Assembly: GCA_030765645.1 (NCBI GenBank)
Contig: JAVCCE010000004.1
Location: 31,266 to 95,265 of the forward strand
Length of the DNA: 64,000 bases
Origin: Candidatus Hinthialibacter antarcticus
GTDB lineage: Bacteria > Hinthialibacterota > Hinthialibacteria > Hinthialibacterales > Hinthialibacteraceae
Direction of reading: 5' to 3'
Positions 50,293 through 59,959 of this stretch are shown here, in pieces. The translations under genes and the position numbers were made by a program. Under the pieces are notes generated by a model. That model was not told the origin of the DNA, made no database searches, and was given only the letters and a program-made list of their open reading frames with translations. The stretch's first letter is position 1, and each line of letters opens with the position of its first letter.

Positions 50293-50859
50293 TCAAACCA
50301 TGCACACAAACGGGTTGGCGTTTTTCTCGATGCTGACCGTGGTGATGGGGCCGTGGCCCGAACAGAGCAAGCAACTGCCAGGCAACGCGAACAGTTTGGT
50401 TTGAATATGGCCGACTTCTTCTTGCTTTAATTCTTCGCTACTGGTTCCGCCGATGGAGCCTGCAAAGATCGCGTCGCCTACAAACGCAAGAGTATTTTCG
50501 ACCACCAAACTGAGCGAATTGGGCGTGTGTCCGGTGGTAATCAAAACGCGATTGTTTAGGTTCCCAATCGGCAGTGAGTCGCCTTCCGTCACCGGCTTGC
50601 CATTGATGGTTTCGCCTGTCATCGAATAAACGGGAATATTAAATCTCTTGACGATTTCATCCAGCGCCTGGTCGTGGTCCCAATGGATATGGGTCAGAAA
50701 TACCGCCGTCAAACTGGCGCCATGTCGTTTGAGGAACGCATCATAATCGGGGCTGTCGGCGCCCGCGTCGATTAAGATGCACTCTTTTGTTTCAGGGCAC
50801 CCAACGATATAGGTATTGACCTCGTTCACGTCTGGAAAAAAGAAGGGCTGAAATAACAT
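50293..50859 (-). CDS. Metallo-beta-lactamase-fold hydrolase (glyoxalase II-like)
   Basis: A 188-residue protein with the complete metal motif THIHWDHDQAL (HxHxDH), NTYIVG at the N-terminus, TTGHTPNSLSLVV (third His region), the bridging Asp in AFVGDAIFAGSIG, and a last His in LLCSGHGPITT. This arrangement is of the glyoxalase II/YcbL group of thioester hydrolases. Its start overlaps the upstream pentapeptide gene stop by one base (TAATG), indicating coupling. Substrate not determinable. Confidence 0.88.
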   Translation of the reverse strand: MLFQPFFFPDVNEVNTYIVGCPETKECILIDAGADSPDYDAFLKRHGASLTAVFLTHIHWDHDQALDEIVKRFNIPVYSMTGETINGKPVTEGDSLPIGNLNNRVLITTGHTPNSLSLVVENTLAFVGDAIFAGSIGGTSSEELKQEEVGHIQTKLFALPGSCLLCSGHGPITTVSIEKNANPFVCMV

Positions 50860-51473
50860 TATTGAAGCGCTCCCTTCAAGTCGGCGCCATCAAAGTTGGC
50901 TTTGCCTTGGGCGCCGGTCAGGTTTGCGTCAATCAGTTTCGCTTGGCGAAAGATGGCGCGGGTGATATCAGCGTTGGTCAGGTCGGCTTTGGAGAAATCC
51001 GCCCGCGCTGGTCGCGAATAAAAAAACTGCGCCTCGCGGCAATTCGCGTTTCGCGCAATGGCGCCGACGAGGTTGCTGCGCTTGAGATTGGCGCGTTCGA
51101 GTTGGGCGTCAGACAAATTGGCGGCGCCGAGGATAGCAAATTCAAAATTGGCGCCGGTCAGAATTGCGCCGCGCAGGTTGGCGCCTTCGAGGTTGGCGCG
51201 GGTGAAGTTGCATCCGGTGAGGTCGGCGCCTTGCAGCGAACAACCCGCCAGCATCGCATGAGAAAAATCAACGCCCGCCAGTTTTTCGCCGCTGAGGTCG
51301 ATTCCCGATAACACCCAACCCGCCAGCGACGCGCCCGAACGGGCGACCTTTATGACTTGCGAGTGGTATTTCTCGCGACCATGCAGATGCCTCCAACAGA
51401 CGCTCTCGTGGGTTAACGCATAACAACCGCCGTCGCCCGATTCGCATTTGACGAAGTCATAATATAAATTCAT
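50859..51473 (-). CDS. Pentapeptide-repeat protein
   Basis: A 204-residue protein. From about residue 47 it consists of some 28 A(D/N)LXX-type repeats (LSGIDLSGEKLAGVDFSHAM, GADLTGCNFTRANLEGANL and so on), folding into a right-handed quadrilateral beta-helix. The N-terminal 45 residues (YDFVKCESGDGGCYAL) contain three cysteines and are not recognised. Some repeat proteins mimic DNA and protect gyrase, but most have unknown roles. It is the first gene of the run with the MBL and GT-C genes. Confidence 0.85.
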   Translation of the reverse strand: MNLYYDFVKCESGDGGCYALTHESVCWRHLHGREKYHSQVIKVARSGASLAGWVLSGIDLSGEKLAGVDFSHAMLAGCSLQGADLTGCNFTRANLEGANLRGAILTGANFEFAILGAANLSDAQLERANLKRSNLVGAIARNANCREAQFFYSRPARADFSKADLTNADITRAIFRQAKLIDANLTGAQGKANFDGADLKGALQ

Positions 51474-51721
51474 TGATGGTTACTCATTTCTTTCAGGTTC
51501 GTTTTCTTACGAGATCATATCGAAATTCTCGGTAATTTGTAAATGCAATGCTTTCATTCGCAGAAAGGCCCGGCGGTGATTTATGACACATAACCTCTTT
51601 TCGATGTTATAGTTACAGTAATCTGGCGGATTTGGTTCTATTTATATTCTCCCTCAAGTGTTAAACTTAACCGACGATACTTGATGTTAAAACTTAATTA
51701 TTTATCTCCCCGGAGTTTGTG
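51474..51721. other. Divergent spacer between pentapeptide and rlpA genes
   Basis: 248 bp with no gene or repeat element recognised. AT-rich stretches near 51640-51710 may hold the rlpA promoter. Confidence 0.4.
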
Positions 51722-52207
51722 ATGATTGCGCGTATGAAACAGATATATCCATCGTGGGTGCGTTTGCTCGCGCTGACGGTTTTACTAACAACTTTCACTG
51801 GATGCGCTGGAATCAAAATCGTGCGTATTCCTATCCCGGTTCCGACCTTTGGCTTCGGCGGCGATAAATCGCCCAAAAAGACTGAGCCGACGAAAGAAGC
51901 CATCGCTCAAAGCGGAGATCACAAAATGACTGGCACCGCCTCCTGGTACGGTCCCAAATTTCATGGCCGCCGCACTGCCAACGGCGAACGCTTTAACATG
52001 AACGCGATGACCGCCGCTCACCCGAGTTTGCCCTTCAATACGCGATTGCGCGTGACCAATTTAGACAACGGTCGCAAATGTATTGTCCGCATCAATGATC
52101 GAGGCCCCTTCAAAGGCGGGCGCATTGTTGACCTCTCCCGCGCCGCTGCGAGAAAACTCGACTTTGAGCGGGATGGATTGGCTAAGGTTCGCCTGGAAGT
52201 ATTGTAA
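51722..52207 (+). CDS. rlpA: RlpA-like septal-ring lipoprotein
   Basis: A 161-residue lipoprotein: the signal peptide ends in lipobox FTGC. A basic/Pro linker is followed by the double-psi barrel domain typical of RlpA ([67 protein letters not shown]). The catalytic Asp of lytic transglycosylases is present in INDRGPF. The SPOR domain of E. coli RlpA is missing. Start 51722 is six bases after GGAG. It acts on glycan strands at division sites in known cases. Confidence 0.9.
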   Translation: MIARMKQIYPSWVRLLALTVLLTTFTGCAGIKIVRIPIPVPTFGFGGDKSPKKTEPTKEAIAQSGDHKMTGTASWYGPKFHGRRTANGERFNMNAMTAAHPSLPFNTRLRVTNLDNGRKCIVRINDRGPFKGGRIVDLSRAAARKLDFERDGLAKVRLEVL

Positions 52208-52270
52208 TCTCGCAAAATCGAGGCGGTTCCCGTCTACGAAACGCGCTGTTTGCAATACAATGTCCGCGTT

Positions 52271-52645
52271 ATGTATGAACGCGCAAAAATCCACCATATT
52301 GACGAAGAGGGCATTCTGGTCCGGGCGTTTACAGAGCCGAGTTTTTACCACTTTGAGGGCGACCCCGAAGCGATGGACTCGCCCCTGGTAGACGCATTGT
52401 TGAAGTATTACGACGAAGCCGCTCTCGAAACCATGACGTGCAAAGGGTTTAACACCACCTCCGGCGTTTTGTATTGGCGCAGCGAACTTGCCACTCCATT
52501 GAGTGAAGACAACATGGTTGATATTGGCGAGCGCTTGTTTTTGGTTGATGAATTTGACGAGCGCGTTTTTGACGACCTGGCGTATGATACCATCGCCAAT
52601 GGGCGCGTCCCCGAAGGTTGGACGCTGATTGCCCGTGAAGAATAA
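52271..52645 (+). CDS. Hypothetical protein between rlpA and the C25 peptidase
   Basis: A 124-residue soluble, acidic protein (MYERAKIHHIDEEGILVRAF ... FDDLAYDTIANGRVPEGW). Not recognised. It overlaps the C25 peptidase start by 11 bp and lies 63 bp after rlpA, so it belongs to that transcript. No ribosome site is seen at ATG 52271; the TTG at 52250 is an alternative. Confidence 0.5.
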   Translation: MYERAKIHHIDEEGILVRAFTEPSFYHFEGDPEAMDSPLVDALLKYYDEAALETMTCKGFNTTSGVLYWRSELATPLSEDNMVDIGERLFLVDEFDERVFDDLAYDTIANGRVPEGWTLIAREE

Positions 52646-55600
52646 ATTGCGCCGACTCTATTTTGCGCTGGCTCTTGCCTGCATTTTGTTTGGCGCTTTG
52701 ACGTTGCAGGGGTGGAGCGACGACCCACAGTTTGGGCGGTTGTTATCGCCCGCCTTTCAAGTTATCCATCAAACCGACCGTGACCTTCAAATCCACTGGC
52801 AGCAATCTCCCGATTCTACCGAGACCGTTCTTTACGCACTATTGGCGTTGCCCGGGCCGATTCAACAGGCGACCCAATCGGTCGCTTCTTTTGAATGGGA
52901 CGTGCAAGGCGCGACGCCGCAGTCAGGCGATCAAAATGACTTTGACGAAAAGAACCCCAAACGCACATCACCCCGCTTGCAAGTTCGCGAGTTAGGCTAT
53001 CTGGCGGGCGTTCGCATTGCGTCGTTGCAGTTACGCTTTTATTACTCGAGCGCGGCGGCGGACGTGGTCTCATTTCCCCGGGGTACGCTTCGCATTCAAT
53101 TTAACCAACTTGATCCGATGCGCTTTGATTCGTTCCCCCATGATATCGCCCCCATCGCAAAGGCGTTATTGCTGAATGATCCGTCTCGAAAAATCGCTCC
53201 GGCGGAGAATTCGCTTGACGCGCCGTATTTCAATAAGCGCGCGGTGAAATTTTTTAGCGGCGTTGAGGGATTAGTCCAACTGTCGGCAAGCGAAGTGCTC
53301 GATTCATACCAACATGATATTGAAGCGTCGCGGTTGGCTCTGTTCCAAAAACGTCTCCCGATTGAGCGGGCGGTGATTGACGAGACCGGCGAGATCAAAC
53401 AGCGCGGTTTGTTGGCGCCAGGCGATTCGATTGTGTTTTTCGCGCCTGCGTCTGAAAGCGCTTTTGCAACAGAAACCGTAACGTGGCTTACACTCGATAA
53501 CGAATCGGTGCGTGACTTTCCGTTGTTGCAAAAACCGAGCGGTGCGCAATCCGTCAATGCGCTTTGGCAAAAAACGCGCTATGAAAATGACGCCGAATTT
53601 ATCGAGGGCAAACCCACCAATGAAGAGCAGGATTCACATTGGATCTGGGCGGACTTGATCGGGACGGCGACGCCTGCGTTTTCGTTTTCTGTGAACCAGG
53701 CCCCGCGTTCGGCGACCGCCTCGCTTACCATGCGCCTGCATGTTGGCAACGCGCGTTCTGAGGCGCTTGTTGAATTCGTCACCCCATACATTGACGGCGT
53801 TCACGTCGAGTGGTCCGTCCCCGCAGGTACGGGGTATGTGCAGGCGACGGCTGCGTTATCGTCTCAGTTATTGCAACCGGGCGAACATCGCTTGACCTTT
53901 GAGGGCAGCGCTTCTGCGAAGGCGGCGGGCAAATTTGAAACCATCGCTCTCGATTGGTTTCAACTCGCGTTTCGCGCGGACGTAACTCCTTCGACGGCGC
54001 CCTATCAAACGCCGAACCACTCAATCGCCATTGCGCTTGACGGCGAGAGGGATGCGGTGTGGCTGCCGGATGACCCTGCGCTTTCGCCTGCATTGGCCAA
54101 TCAATTGCCTGCCATTGAAACTCCAGCAGCGGGACGGCTGTTTATTTCAAATAAAAAAAATGCAGCGCTGAGCGGCCGCTTTGAATTATATGACCCTACG
54201 GCTTCGACCCTTAACGATCTATTGAATCTGTCGCAGTCGGACGTGGTGTTGATTGCGCCGTCGGATTGGCATCAAGCGTTGACGCCATTTCGCGATTCGT
54301 TGTTACGGTTGGGATACACCACGCGCATTGCATCGGTTGAAGCCATCTATGACCGCTTCGGCGACGGCAGGTTGTCGCCCTTTGCTGTGCGCGAATTTTT
54401 GCGTTACGCCTATCGCACCTGGAAACGCCCCTCGCCGTCTTATGTATTAATGATTGGCGACGCGACCTGGGATTACAAAAACCGCTACGGCGTTGGCGTT
54501 AAAAACTACGTTCCCGGTTATCGCGCCAAGCCGGAGTACGCCGTCGAAAACTGGTTCGTCCGTCTTGATGATGAAAATGATAACGTCCCTGACATGATGA
54601 TTGGTCGGTGGCCGTTGCGCTCGGTGGACGAACTCAACACGCTGATTGAGAAAACCACGCGCTACAAAGAAGCGCTCGAACCGCAGCCCTGGCTCAATCA
54701 CTTGTTTCTATTGACGGACCACGGCTTTGACCGCTTCACGGAAGAACTGGAACGGGAGTGGGTCCCCAAAGGATTTCGGCTCACACAGCGGCATGTACAA
54801 GACTACCCGCTGATTGACAACATCTATCTGCCCGAAAAACTGCGCGCCGAAAAACGCGCAAAGACCAGTCTCGCGGCGACAAAAGACATCATCAGCATAT
54901 TAAACAACGGCGTTTGGCTGATGGAATTTTTCGGACATGGCGCGCCGAACGTCGTCGGAAATGAGCGCCTGTTTTTTGGCGGCGGCTCAAAATTCACCGA
55001 CGTGAAAAAACTCACCAATACCGACCGCCCGTTTTTATTCTGGTCGTTCAGTTGCGAGACCAGCAAGTTTGATTACCCTCGTCAGAAATGGAACATCTCC
55101 ATCGGCGAAGACATGTTGACTCACCCCAACGGCGGCGCGGTGGGCCTGTTGGGCGCCGCAGGGCGCGGGTATCCCCACGATCATATTGTTCTTGCGCGCG
55201 GGATGCACGAGGCGCTATTTCATCACGGGCTGCAAAGCATGGGGCAAATTTTGTTGGCGGGCAACTTGATGGGACTCGCCTATCAGGACGTGTTTGAACC
55301 CGCTGACCAATTTTGCTTTTTAGGCGACCCGACCATTCGCCTGCCGAACTATGAAGCGCTATCTGTGAGCACGGAAAAGAAACAGGACGCAATTGAAATC
55401 TCGATTCCCTACGCGCCCGACGCCGTCCATGCGCAACACGCCGCCGCCTGGGTGCGAAGCGGCAGCGACGTCATTCGTTACGCAACCATACCCCTTTTGG
55501 AAAACACTTCGGAACCGTTGAAAATAGGCGGCGTCAAATCTCTCTACGCCGGGGCGGAAACAATATTGAAGCGCGATGGCAAGATTGTGGTTTCACATGG

Positions 55601-56351
55601 CGCAAACTATCTGTCAGCGCCTGCGCCCGCAATGATTGAAGCAACCACAGGGCGCTTGCCTGATCTGGTGATTGAACCCGGTTCGCTTCGAGCCCTGCCC
55701 GATGCGCCTCGTTCGGGCGAAACCGTGTTTCTTGACGGCGTTATCAAAAACCAAGGCAAAGCGACCGCTGAGGATATTTTCATCCACGGCCTTCAAGCCA
55801 TACATGGAAAGAAAAAGGTTCCATTCAATGTTGTTGTCGGGCGGCGCGGCGAACGCATCGAACGGCTTGACCCCGGCGAGTCGGCGCCGGTTCGCTTGCG
55901 TTGGGACCCAACAGGAAACAAGGGCCCGTTTGATATCGAAATGCTGGTAGACCCCTTCGATCAAATTAAAGAAGAAAACGAAGACAATAACTCAGCTGAC
56001 ACGAAAATCACCGTGCGCCGCAAAGCAGACCTCTTGGTCGAAGACGACCGCTTTACACTCACGCCGACTGAAGACGGCAAGCGATTTCTCGTCAGTTTTT
56101 CGGTGCTCAATTCCGGCGAAAGCGCAGTGGATAAATTCTTGATCGAAATGGCCTATTCTCTTCAAGGTTCCGATAAACGATTTAGTGGTTTTGTTCCTGA
56201 AGTTGTCAATCTGGAACCCGGAAAACGCTATAACGCAGGCGGCGTGCGCGTCCCGGCGAACATTCAGTATTTTGAACTGATTGTTGACCCGGACGAGTTG
56301 GTCGATGAAGAAACCCACGATAACAATACGTTTCGATTTGACGTTGAGTAG
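52635..56351 (+). CDS. Large C25 (gingipain-fold) peptidase with CARDB-like tail
   Basis: A 1238-residue secreted protein. The N-terminal signal anchor (LYFALALACILFGALTLQGW) precedes about 500 residues of beta-rich pro-region, then the C25 caspase-like domain from VLIAPSDWHQALTPF. YVLMIGDATWDYK, catalytic His in MEFFGHGAP (about residue 768) and catalytic Cys in FWSFSCETSKFDYP (about residue 807) follow. After FLGDPTIRLP come two CARDB-like Ig domains (LPDLVIEPGS ... EENEDNN; DLLVEDDRFTLT ... ETHDNNTFRFDVE). The layout is that of gingipain/PorU relatives, but no type IX C-terminal signal is recognised. Start GTG 52635. Confidence 0.85.
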   Translation: MKNKLRRLYFALALACILFGALTLQGWSDDPQFGRLLSPAFQVIHQTDRDLQIHWQQSPDSTETVLYALLALPGPIQQATQSVASFEWDVQGATPQSGDQNDFDEKNPKRTSPRLQVRELGYLAGVRIASLQLRFYYSSAAADVVSFPRGTLRIQFNQLDPMRFDSFPHDIAPIAKALLLNDPSRKIAPAENSLDAPYFNKRAVKFFSGVEGLVQLSASEVLDSYQHDIEASRLALFQKRLPIERAVIDETGEIKQRGLLAPGDSIVFFAPASESAFATETVTWLTLDNESVRDFPLLQKPSGAQSVNALWQKTRYENDAEFIEGKPTNEEQDSHWIWADLIGTATPAFSFSVNQAPRSATASLTMRLHVGNARSEALVEFVTPYIDGVHVEWSVPAGTGYVQATAALSSQLLQPGEHRLTFEGSASAKAAGKFETIALDWFQLAFRADVTPSTAPYQTPNHSIAIALDGERDAVWLPDDPALSPALANQLPAIETPAAGRLFISNKKNAALSGRFELYDPTASTLNDLLNLSQSDVVLIAPSDWHQALTPFRDSLLRLGYTTRIASVEAIYDRFGDGRLSPFAVREFLRYAYRTWKRPSPSYVLMIGDATWDYKNRYGVGVKNYVPGYRAKPEYAVENWFVRLDDENDNVPDMMIGRWPLRSVDELNTLIEKTTRYKEALEPQPWLNHLFLLTDHGFDRFTEELEREWVPKGFRLTQRHVQDYPLIDNIYLPEKLRAEKRAKTSLAATKDIISILNNGVWLMEFFGHGAPNVVGNERLFFGGGSKFTDVKKLTNTDRPFLFWSFSCETSKFDYPRQKWNISIGEDMLTHPNGGAVGLLGAAGRGYPHDHIVLARGMHEALFHHGLQSMGQILLAGNLMGLAYQDVFEPADQFCFLGDPTIRLPNYEALSVSTEKKQDAIEISIPYAPDAVHAQHAAAWVRSGSDVIRYATIPLLENTSEPLKIGGVKSLYAGAETILKRDGKIVVSHGANYLSAPAPAMIEATTGRLPDLVIEPGSLRALPDAPRSGETVFLDGVIKNQGKATAEDIFIHGLQAIHGKKKVPFNVVVGRRGERIERLDPGESAPVRLRWDPTGNKGPFDIEMLVDPFDQIKEENEDNNSADTKITVRRKADLLVEDDRFTLTPTEDGKRFLVSFSVLNSGESAVDKFLIEMAYSLQGSDKRFSGFVPEVVNLEPGKRYNAGGVRVPANIQYFELIVDPDELVDEETHDNNTFRFDVE

Positions 56352-56353
56352 GT

Positions 56354-57949
56354 TCAGCCCTTCACCGCGATATTTGCGGTCACGCCTTCGGGAAGTTGAG
56401 TCGTAAAGTCCATCAAATTTTTTTGCAACCGTTCGGCTTCGCGCGGCGAAATTGCATAAAACGAAACCGTTGGCTCCGCCACGCTGACTTTTTGGTCGAC
56501 CGTCCATTCGCCGACTTTGATCCAACTTTCCGGCAGGCGTCCGCGCCACCAACTTTCATAGATCACTGCAATCGACGCGCCTTCCTGCCTCGCCCACGAT
56601 TCGATGAAGGCAGCGCCCATGCGTCCATGCTTCGCCGCCAGCGAAGGCTCACGGCTACTCAGCCCCATGCCGTCGAGGCAGCGGATATCCGCCAAAAAAT
56701 TAATCGCGCCGATGTCATTCGCGGCGACGGCTTCCCCTTGATAATACTGTTTAAGAAACAGCCCCATCTGGTATTGTTGCTGATAGAGGTTTTTGCACCC
56801 CGGCGCGATTTTTAAGACGGACGATGCGTTCCATACATACGGCGTAATCGCAAGCAGTGCGGTTGCGAGCGCAATGGTTTGGACCATGCGCCGTTCCCGT
56901 TTGGGTGAGCCGCTTGCCAGGTGTTTCCATTGCGTCCACAGTTGCGGGCCGAGCGGCGCCAGCGCCAGAAACGCAATCGCGAGCAGGTAGGCTTCATAGC
57001 GATAAAACCAGCCGATCGACGCCGCCGCGCAATGCAGAGGCGTTGCGCACAAATACACGCCGCTGAGGATACGCTCGCTGTTCCAGGGCGTCTCTGTTTT
57101 TCTCCAAAAAACAAATAGGCACAACACATACGGGATCAGCAAATGTCCGGTGTTGAAAAGCTGCCCGAACAGGCGTTCATACAATTGCAAAAAGAACAAC
57201 CAGCCCGGTTGGCCGAGTACGCTTTTGCGAACAATCGACGCGGGGAAAAACTCCCAGCCGTTCATTACCTGCACGGCCCCCATCATCACGATGGGCAGCG
57301 CCGCGCAAATGATGATGCCTAGCGCTGTTCGCCATTGTTTGCGGATGAAAAACATCAACGCCAGCGGCGCGATGACGAACACGGTTTCATAGCGAAATGC
57401 GGTCGCGAAAAATGCGAGCAGAAACAATAAAACCAGTGCCGTTTTCGCTCGCTCTTTTCCAAGCAGAGTGGACGCCGTATACGCCATACTCGCGGCGAGC
57501 AACACATGAATGGTGTGTTCCATCCCCAATAAGATTAGAGCGGGCAGCGGCAAAATTAAACTAAATACAATCGCCGCCGCGCCCGCCGCCGCCCAATGCC
57601 ATTGCTGATTGATGAGATACACGCACATCAGCCAGACCAGCGTGAGCGCCGCCGCGCCGTTCAACGCCAGCGGCAGCCATTCATGATTGCCAATGATGGA
57701 AAACGCCGCTGCTAACAACAGCGTCCATCCCGGCGACGACGAACTGGCGCTAAAGCCCGAAAGCGAAACGCCCCATACGCCGTGCTCTGCGAAATGGCGC
57801 GCCATCGCCAGGTGAATATATGGATCGTCAATGGGATACAAAACACGATGCGCAAATTGATACGATTCGCCAATGATCGAGACGACAAGCATGCCGATCA
57901 CTGTCAGCGGAAACGCATACGCTAAATTCATGTTTATGCTGCGTTTCAT
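56354..57949 (-). CDS. GT-C-type polytopic membrane glycosyltransferase-like protein
   Basis: A 531-residue protein with about ten membrane helices. The first loop RVLYPIDDPYIHLAMARHFAEHG carries the Asp-Asp motif of GT-C transferases, then SLSGFSASSSSPGWTLLLAA. The soluble tail includes NDIGAINFLADIRCLDGMGL. It resembles the protein at 48838 in plan (acidic first loop, DG-containing tail). ATG 57949 has AAGGA seven bases upstream. It is convergent with the C25 gene, ending two bases past its stop, with no room for a terminator. Confidence 0.68.
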   Translation of the reverse strand: MKRSINMNLAYAFPLTVIGMLVVSIIGESYQFAHRVLYPIDDPYIHLAMARHFAEHGVWGVSLSGFSASSSSPGWTLLLAAAFSIIGNHEWLPLALNGAAALTLVWLMCVYLINQQWHWAAAGAAAIVFSLILPLPALILLGMEHTIHVLLAASMAYTASTLLGKERAKTALVLLFLLAFFATAFRYETVFVIAPLALMFFIRKQWRTALGIIICAALPIVMMGAVQVMNGWEFFPASIVRKSVLGQPGWLFFLQLYERLFGQLFNTGHLLIPYVLCLFVFWRKTETPWNSERILSGVYLCATPLHCAAASIGWFYRYEAYLLAIAFLALAPLGPQLWTQWKHLASGSPKRERRMVQTIALATALLAITPYVWNASSVLKIAPGCKNLYQQQYQMGLFLKQYYQGEAVAANDIGAINFLADIRCLDGMGLSSREPSLAAKHGRMGAAFIESWARQEGASIAVIYESWWRGRLPESWIKVGEWTVDQKVSVAEPTVSFYAISPREAERLQKNLMDFTTQLPEGVTANIAVKG

Positions 57950-58038
57950 TGATTTTCCTTCATCAGGCGCACTTTGGATTGCGTCCTTCACCTTACATAA
58001 TGTAAGCAAAAGAAGCAATTCATTTGAGGCGAAAAAAC

Positions 58039-58566
58039 GTGACAGCCGTCCAACCCGTTAAAAAAGTCAAACCCATTTTCGGCGTGTTATACAAAGACCC
58101 TGCCGTCTTTGCGCAAGTGGTGCAGCGCATCGAAAACCATTTCGGCCCGGCGGATTTTTTTAGCGCCGAACATCCCTTCGTTGAAACCGAATACTACCAG
58201 GAAGAAATGGGGCCGGACTTAATCCGGCGTTATTTCTCACTGCAACCACTAATCTATCCTGACGCGTTGGTTCACATGAAACACCTTTCCAACCAATGGG
58301 AGGAAGAATTCAGCGCTGACGGCAAACGCGCGATCAATCTTGATCCGGGTTACATTCACGGCGCCAAACTGGTGCTAGCCAGTTGCAAGAACTTCAGCCA
58401 TCGGGTTTATCTGGGGCGCGGCGTCTACGGCGAAGTCACCATGCGTTTTGAGAATGGCGAATTCACCCGCTTGCCGTGGACGTACCAGGATTACTGGAAC
58501 CACCGCAGCGACTTACAATCTATTCGCGACATTCTCATCAAACAAATTAAGGAACCATCCGAATGA
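58039..58566 (+). CDS. DUF4416-family protein
   Basis: A 175-residue soluble protein matching DUF4416: VKPIFGVLYKDPAVFAQVVQRIENHFGPADF, ETEYYQEEMGPDLIRRYFSL, NLDPGYIHGAKLVLASCKNFSHRVYLGRGVYGEV, ending LPWTYQDYW. Function unknown; members are frequent in deep-branching and sulfate-reducing bacteria. GTG 58039 follows GAGG at nine bases; the TTG at 58024 overlaps that site. Its stop overlaps the next gene start. Confidence 0.85.
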   Translation: MTAVQPVKKVKPIFGVLYKDPAVFAQVVQRIENHFGPADFFSAEHPFVETEYYQEEMGPDLIRRYFSLQPLIYPDALVHMKHLSNQWEEEFSADGKRAINLDPGYIHGAKLVLASCKNFSHRVYLGRGVYGEVTMRFENGEFTRLPWTYQDYWNHRSDLQSIRDILIKQIKEPSE

Positions 58567-59684
58567 GCACTATGAACATAACAACTTGGATTACGACAAC
58601 GCTCATTTCTTTTTTTATTGCAGCCGTATCACCCGTTTTTGCGCAGATGCACGCCTACAACGGTAACGACAACATCGACGCCATCGACGTGCAGGTGGTT
58701 TACTATGTCGCGCAAGGCGTTAAGCCGCTGCCCGACTGGCGCGAACGGGTGGAGTATCATCTCGCCCGTATACAAAAATTCCACCAACGCGAATTCGCCG
58801 GGCAATCGAATTTTACTTATGACATCCTCCCGGCGCCGTTTATCGCATCCGCAACGCCGAACGGGTTCCCCCAAGACGACGTCAACCAGTTTTATTGGCA
58901 GATTATGAATGAGGTCTGGCATTCAGGCGAAGTTGAATGGAAGGACGGCGCGTTTCCTATCCTGCTGGTGATGGGCGATTGCAACTTCTCGCCCGGATAC
59001 AACGATTGGACGCGCGTCTGCGACGGAGACAATTGTTTTTTAGAGCCGCCTCATGAGCAATGCGCCGGACACGTCAGCGGCAACGGCGAAGACCGTCCCG
59101 GTTCGCGCGCAGGCGGCGCCCGTTCGGTTTATTGGGCGGATCGTCATATCGGCTTGGGATTGGTCACGGCGGACGGCTGGCGGGTTCCCATCAAAGGAAC
59201 CGATTGCGTGACCTATCACGAGGGCATCGGCCATGCCATCGGGCTGCCGCATCCTGAGCCGATCAACGCTTCGGTGATGGGGACGGCGCAATACGTTGAT
59301 TCGATTCAAACCACCTGGATCGACAACAATCAAAAGGAAGCCCTCAATTGGACCTCGGCTGCGATCAAAAAAGACGACCTGTTTTCGACCTTTTCGATTT
59401 CACATCAACCATCGAAGCCAACCACAAGCACTCCCATCACGCTATTTGCCAAGGCGCCGCTACGGTTCGAGGTCGCAAGCATCCAGGCGGAAATTCAGCG
59501 CGGCCTGCGCCAGCCGTTTGCAGCCTTGCCTGATCCGTATCGCTTCGAGGACGGGCAATTCCAATATTTTTCCTGGAGCCTGCCGCCGCTGGCGCTCAAC
59601 CACAGCCTCGCCTACCGCATCCGCGTCGAAACCCAAGACGGCGAAAACGAAATGATTTGGGATTATTTGAAGGCGAGGGAGTGA
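58563..59684 (+). CDS. Secreted zinc-metallopeptidase-like protein with HExxxH motif
   Basis: A 373-residue exported protein (the signal peptide ends SPVFAQ). After a 190-residue domain with Cys pairs and MGDCNFSPGYNDW it has TYHEGIGHAIGLPHPEP, close to the metzincin motif HExGHxxGLPHP but with one extra residue between Glu and the second His. A downstream SVMGTAQYVD resembles the Met-turn. The C-terminal 100 residues form a beta-sandwich. If active it would be an envelope or secreted protease or amidase. ATG overlaps the DUF4416 stop (ATGA), so they are coupled. Confidence 0.7.
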   Translation: MSTMNITTWITTTLISFFIAAVSPVFAQMHAYNGNDNIDAIDVQVVYYVAQGVKPLPDWRERVEYHLARIQKFHQREFAGQSNFTYDILPAPFIASATPNGFPQDDVNQFYWQIMNEVWHSGEVEWKDGAFPILLVMGDCNFSPGYNDWTRVCDGDNCFLEPPHEQCAGHVSGNGEDRPGSRAGGARSVYWADRHIGLGLVTADGWRVPIKGTDCVTYHEGIGHAIGLPHPEPINASVMGTAQYVDSIQTTWIDNNQKEALNWTSAAIKKDDLFSTFSISHQPSKPTTSTPITLFAKAPLRFEVASIQAEIQRGLRQPFAALPDPYRFEDGQFQYFSWSLPPLALNHSLAYRIRVETQDGENEMIWDYLKARE

Positions 59685-59691
59685 ATAAATA

Positions 59692-59952
59692 ATGCCTCGG
59701 ATTAGCGAATTTTTCGGAATCGTAATTTGGATGTATTATAATGATCATGCGCCTATACATTTTCACGCTGAATATGGTGAATATGAAGCGCTATTTGATA
59801 TAGATACTTTAGAAATTATCTGAGGTGAATTACCGAGGCGAGCATATTCTTTAGTGTTGGAATGGGCAGCAATGCACCGAGAGGAATTGAGAAATAATTG
59901 GGATAGAGCACGAAACGGTGAACCATTAATACGGATTTCTCCACTCGAATAA
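59692..59952 (+). pseudogene. DUF4160 protein interrupted by in-frame TGA
   Basis: The 86-codon frame reads MPRISEFFGIVIWMYYNDH, APIHFHAEYGEYEALFDIDT, LEII, TGA at 59821, then GELPRRAYSLVLEWAAMHRE, ELRNNWDRARNGEPL. This is the DUF4160 family from end to end with a single stop where most members have a sense codon before G-x-L-P. All else is intact. Either a recent nonsense mutation or readthrough. DUF4160 commonly pairs with DUF2442, which follows eight bases later. Confidence 0.8.
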
Positions 59953-59959
59953 AGGTACA

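Noticed and set aside
59821..59823. Selenocysteine codon in DUF4160
   Set aside because: No SECIS-like hairpin was recognised downstream by eye and DUF4160 is not a known selenoprotein. Kept as an open question in findings.
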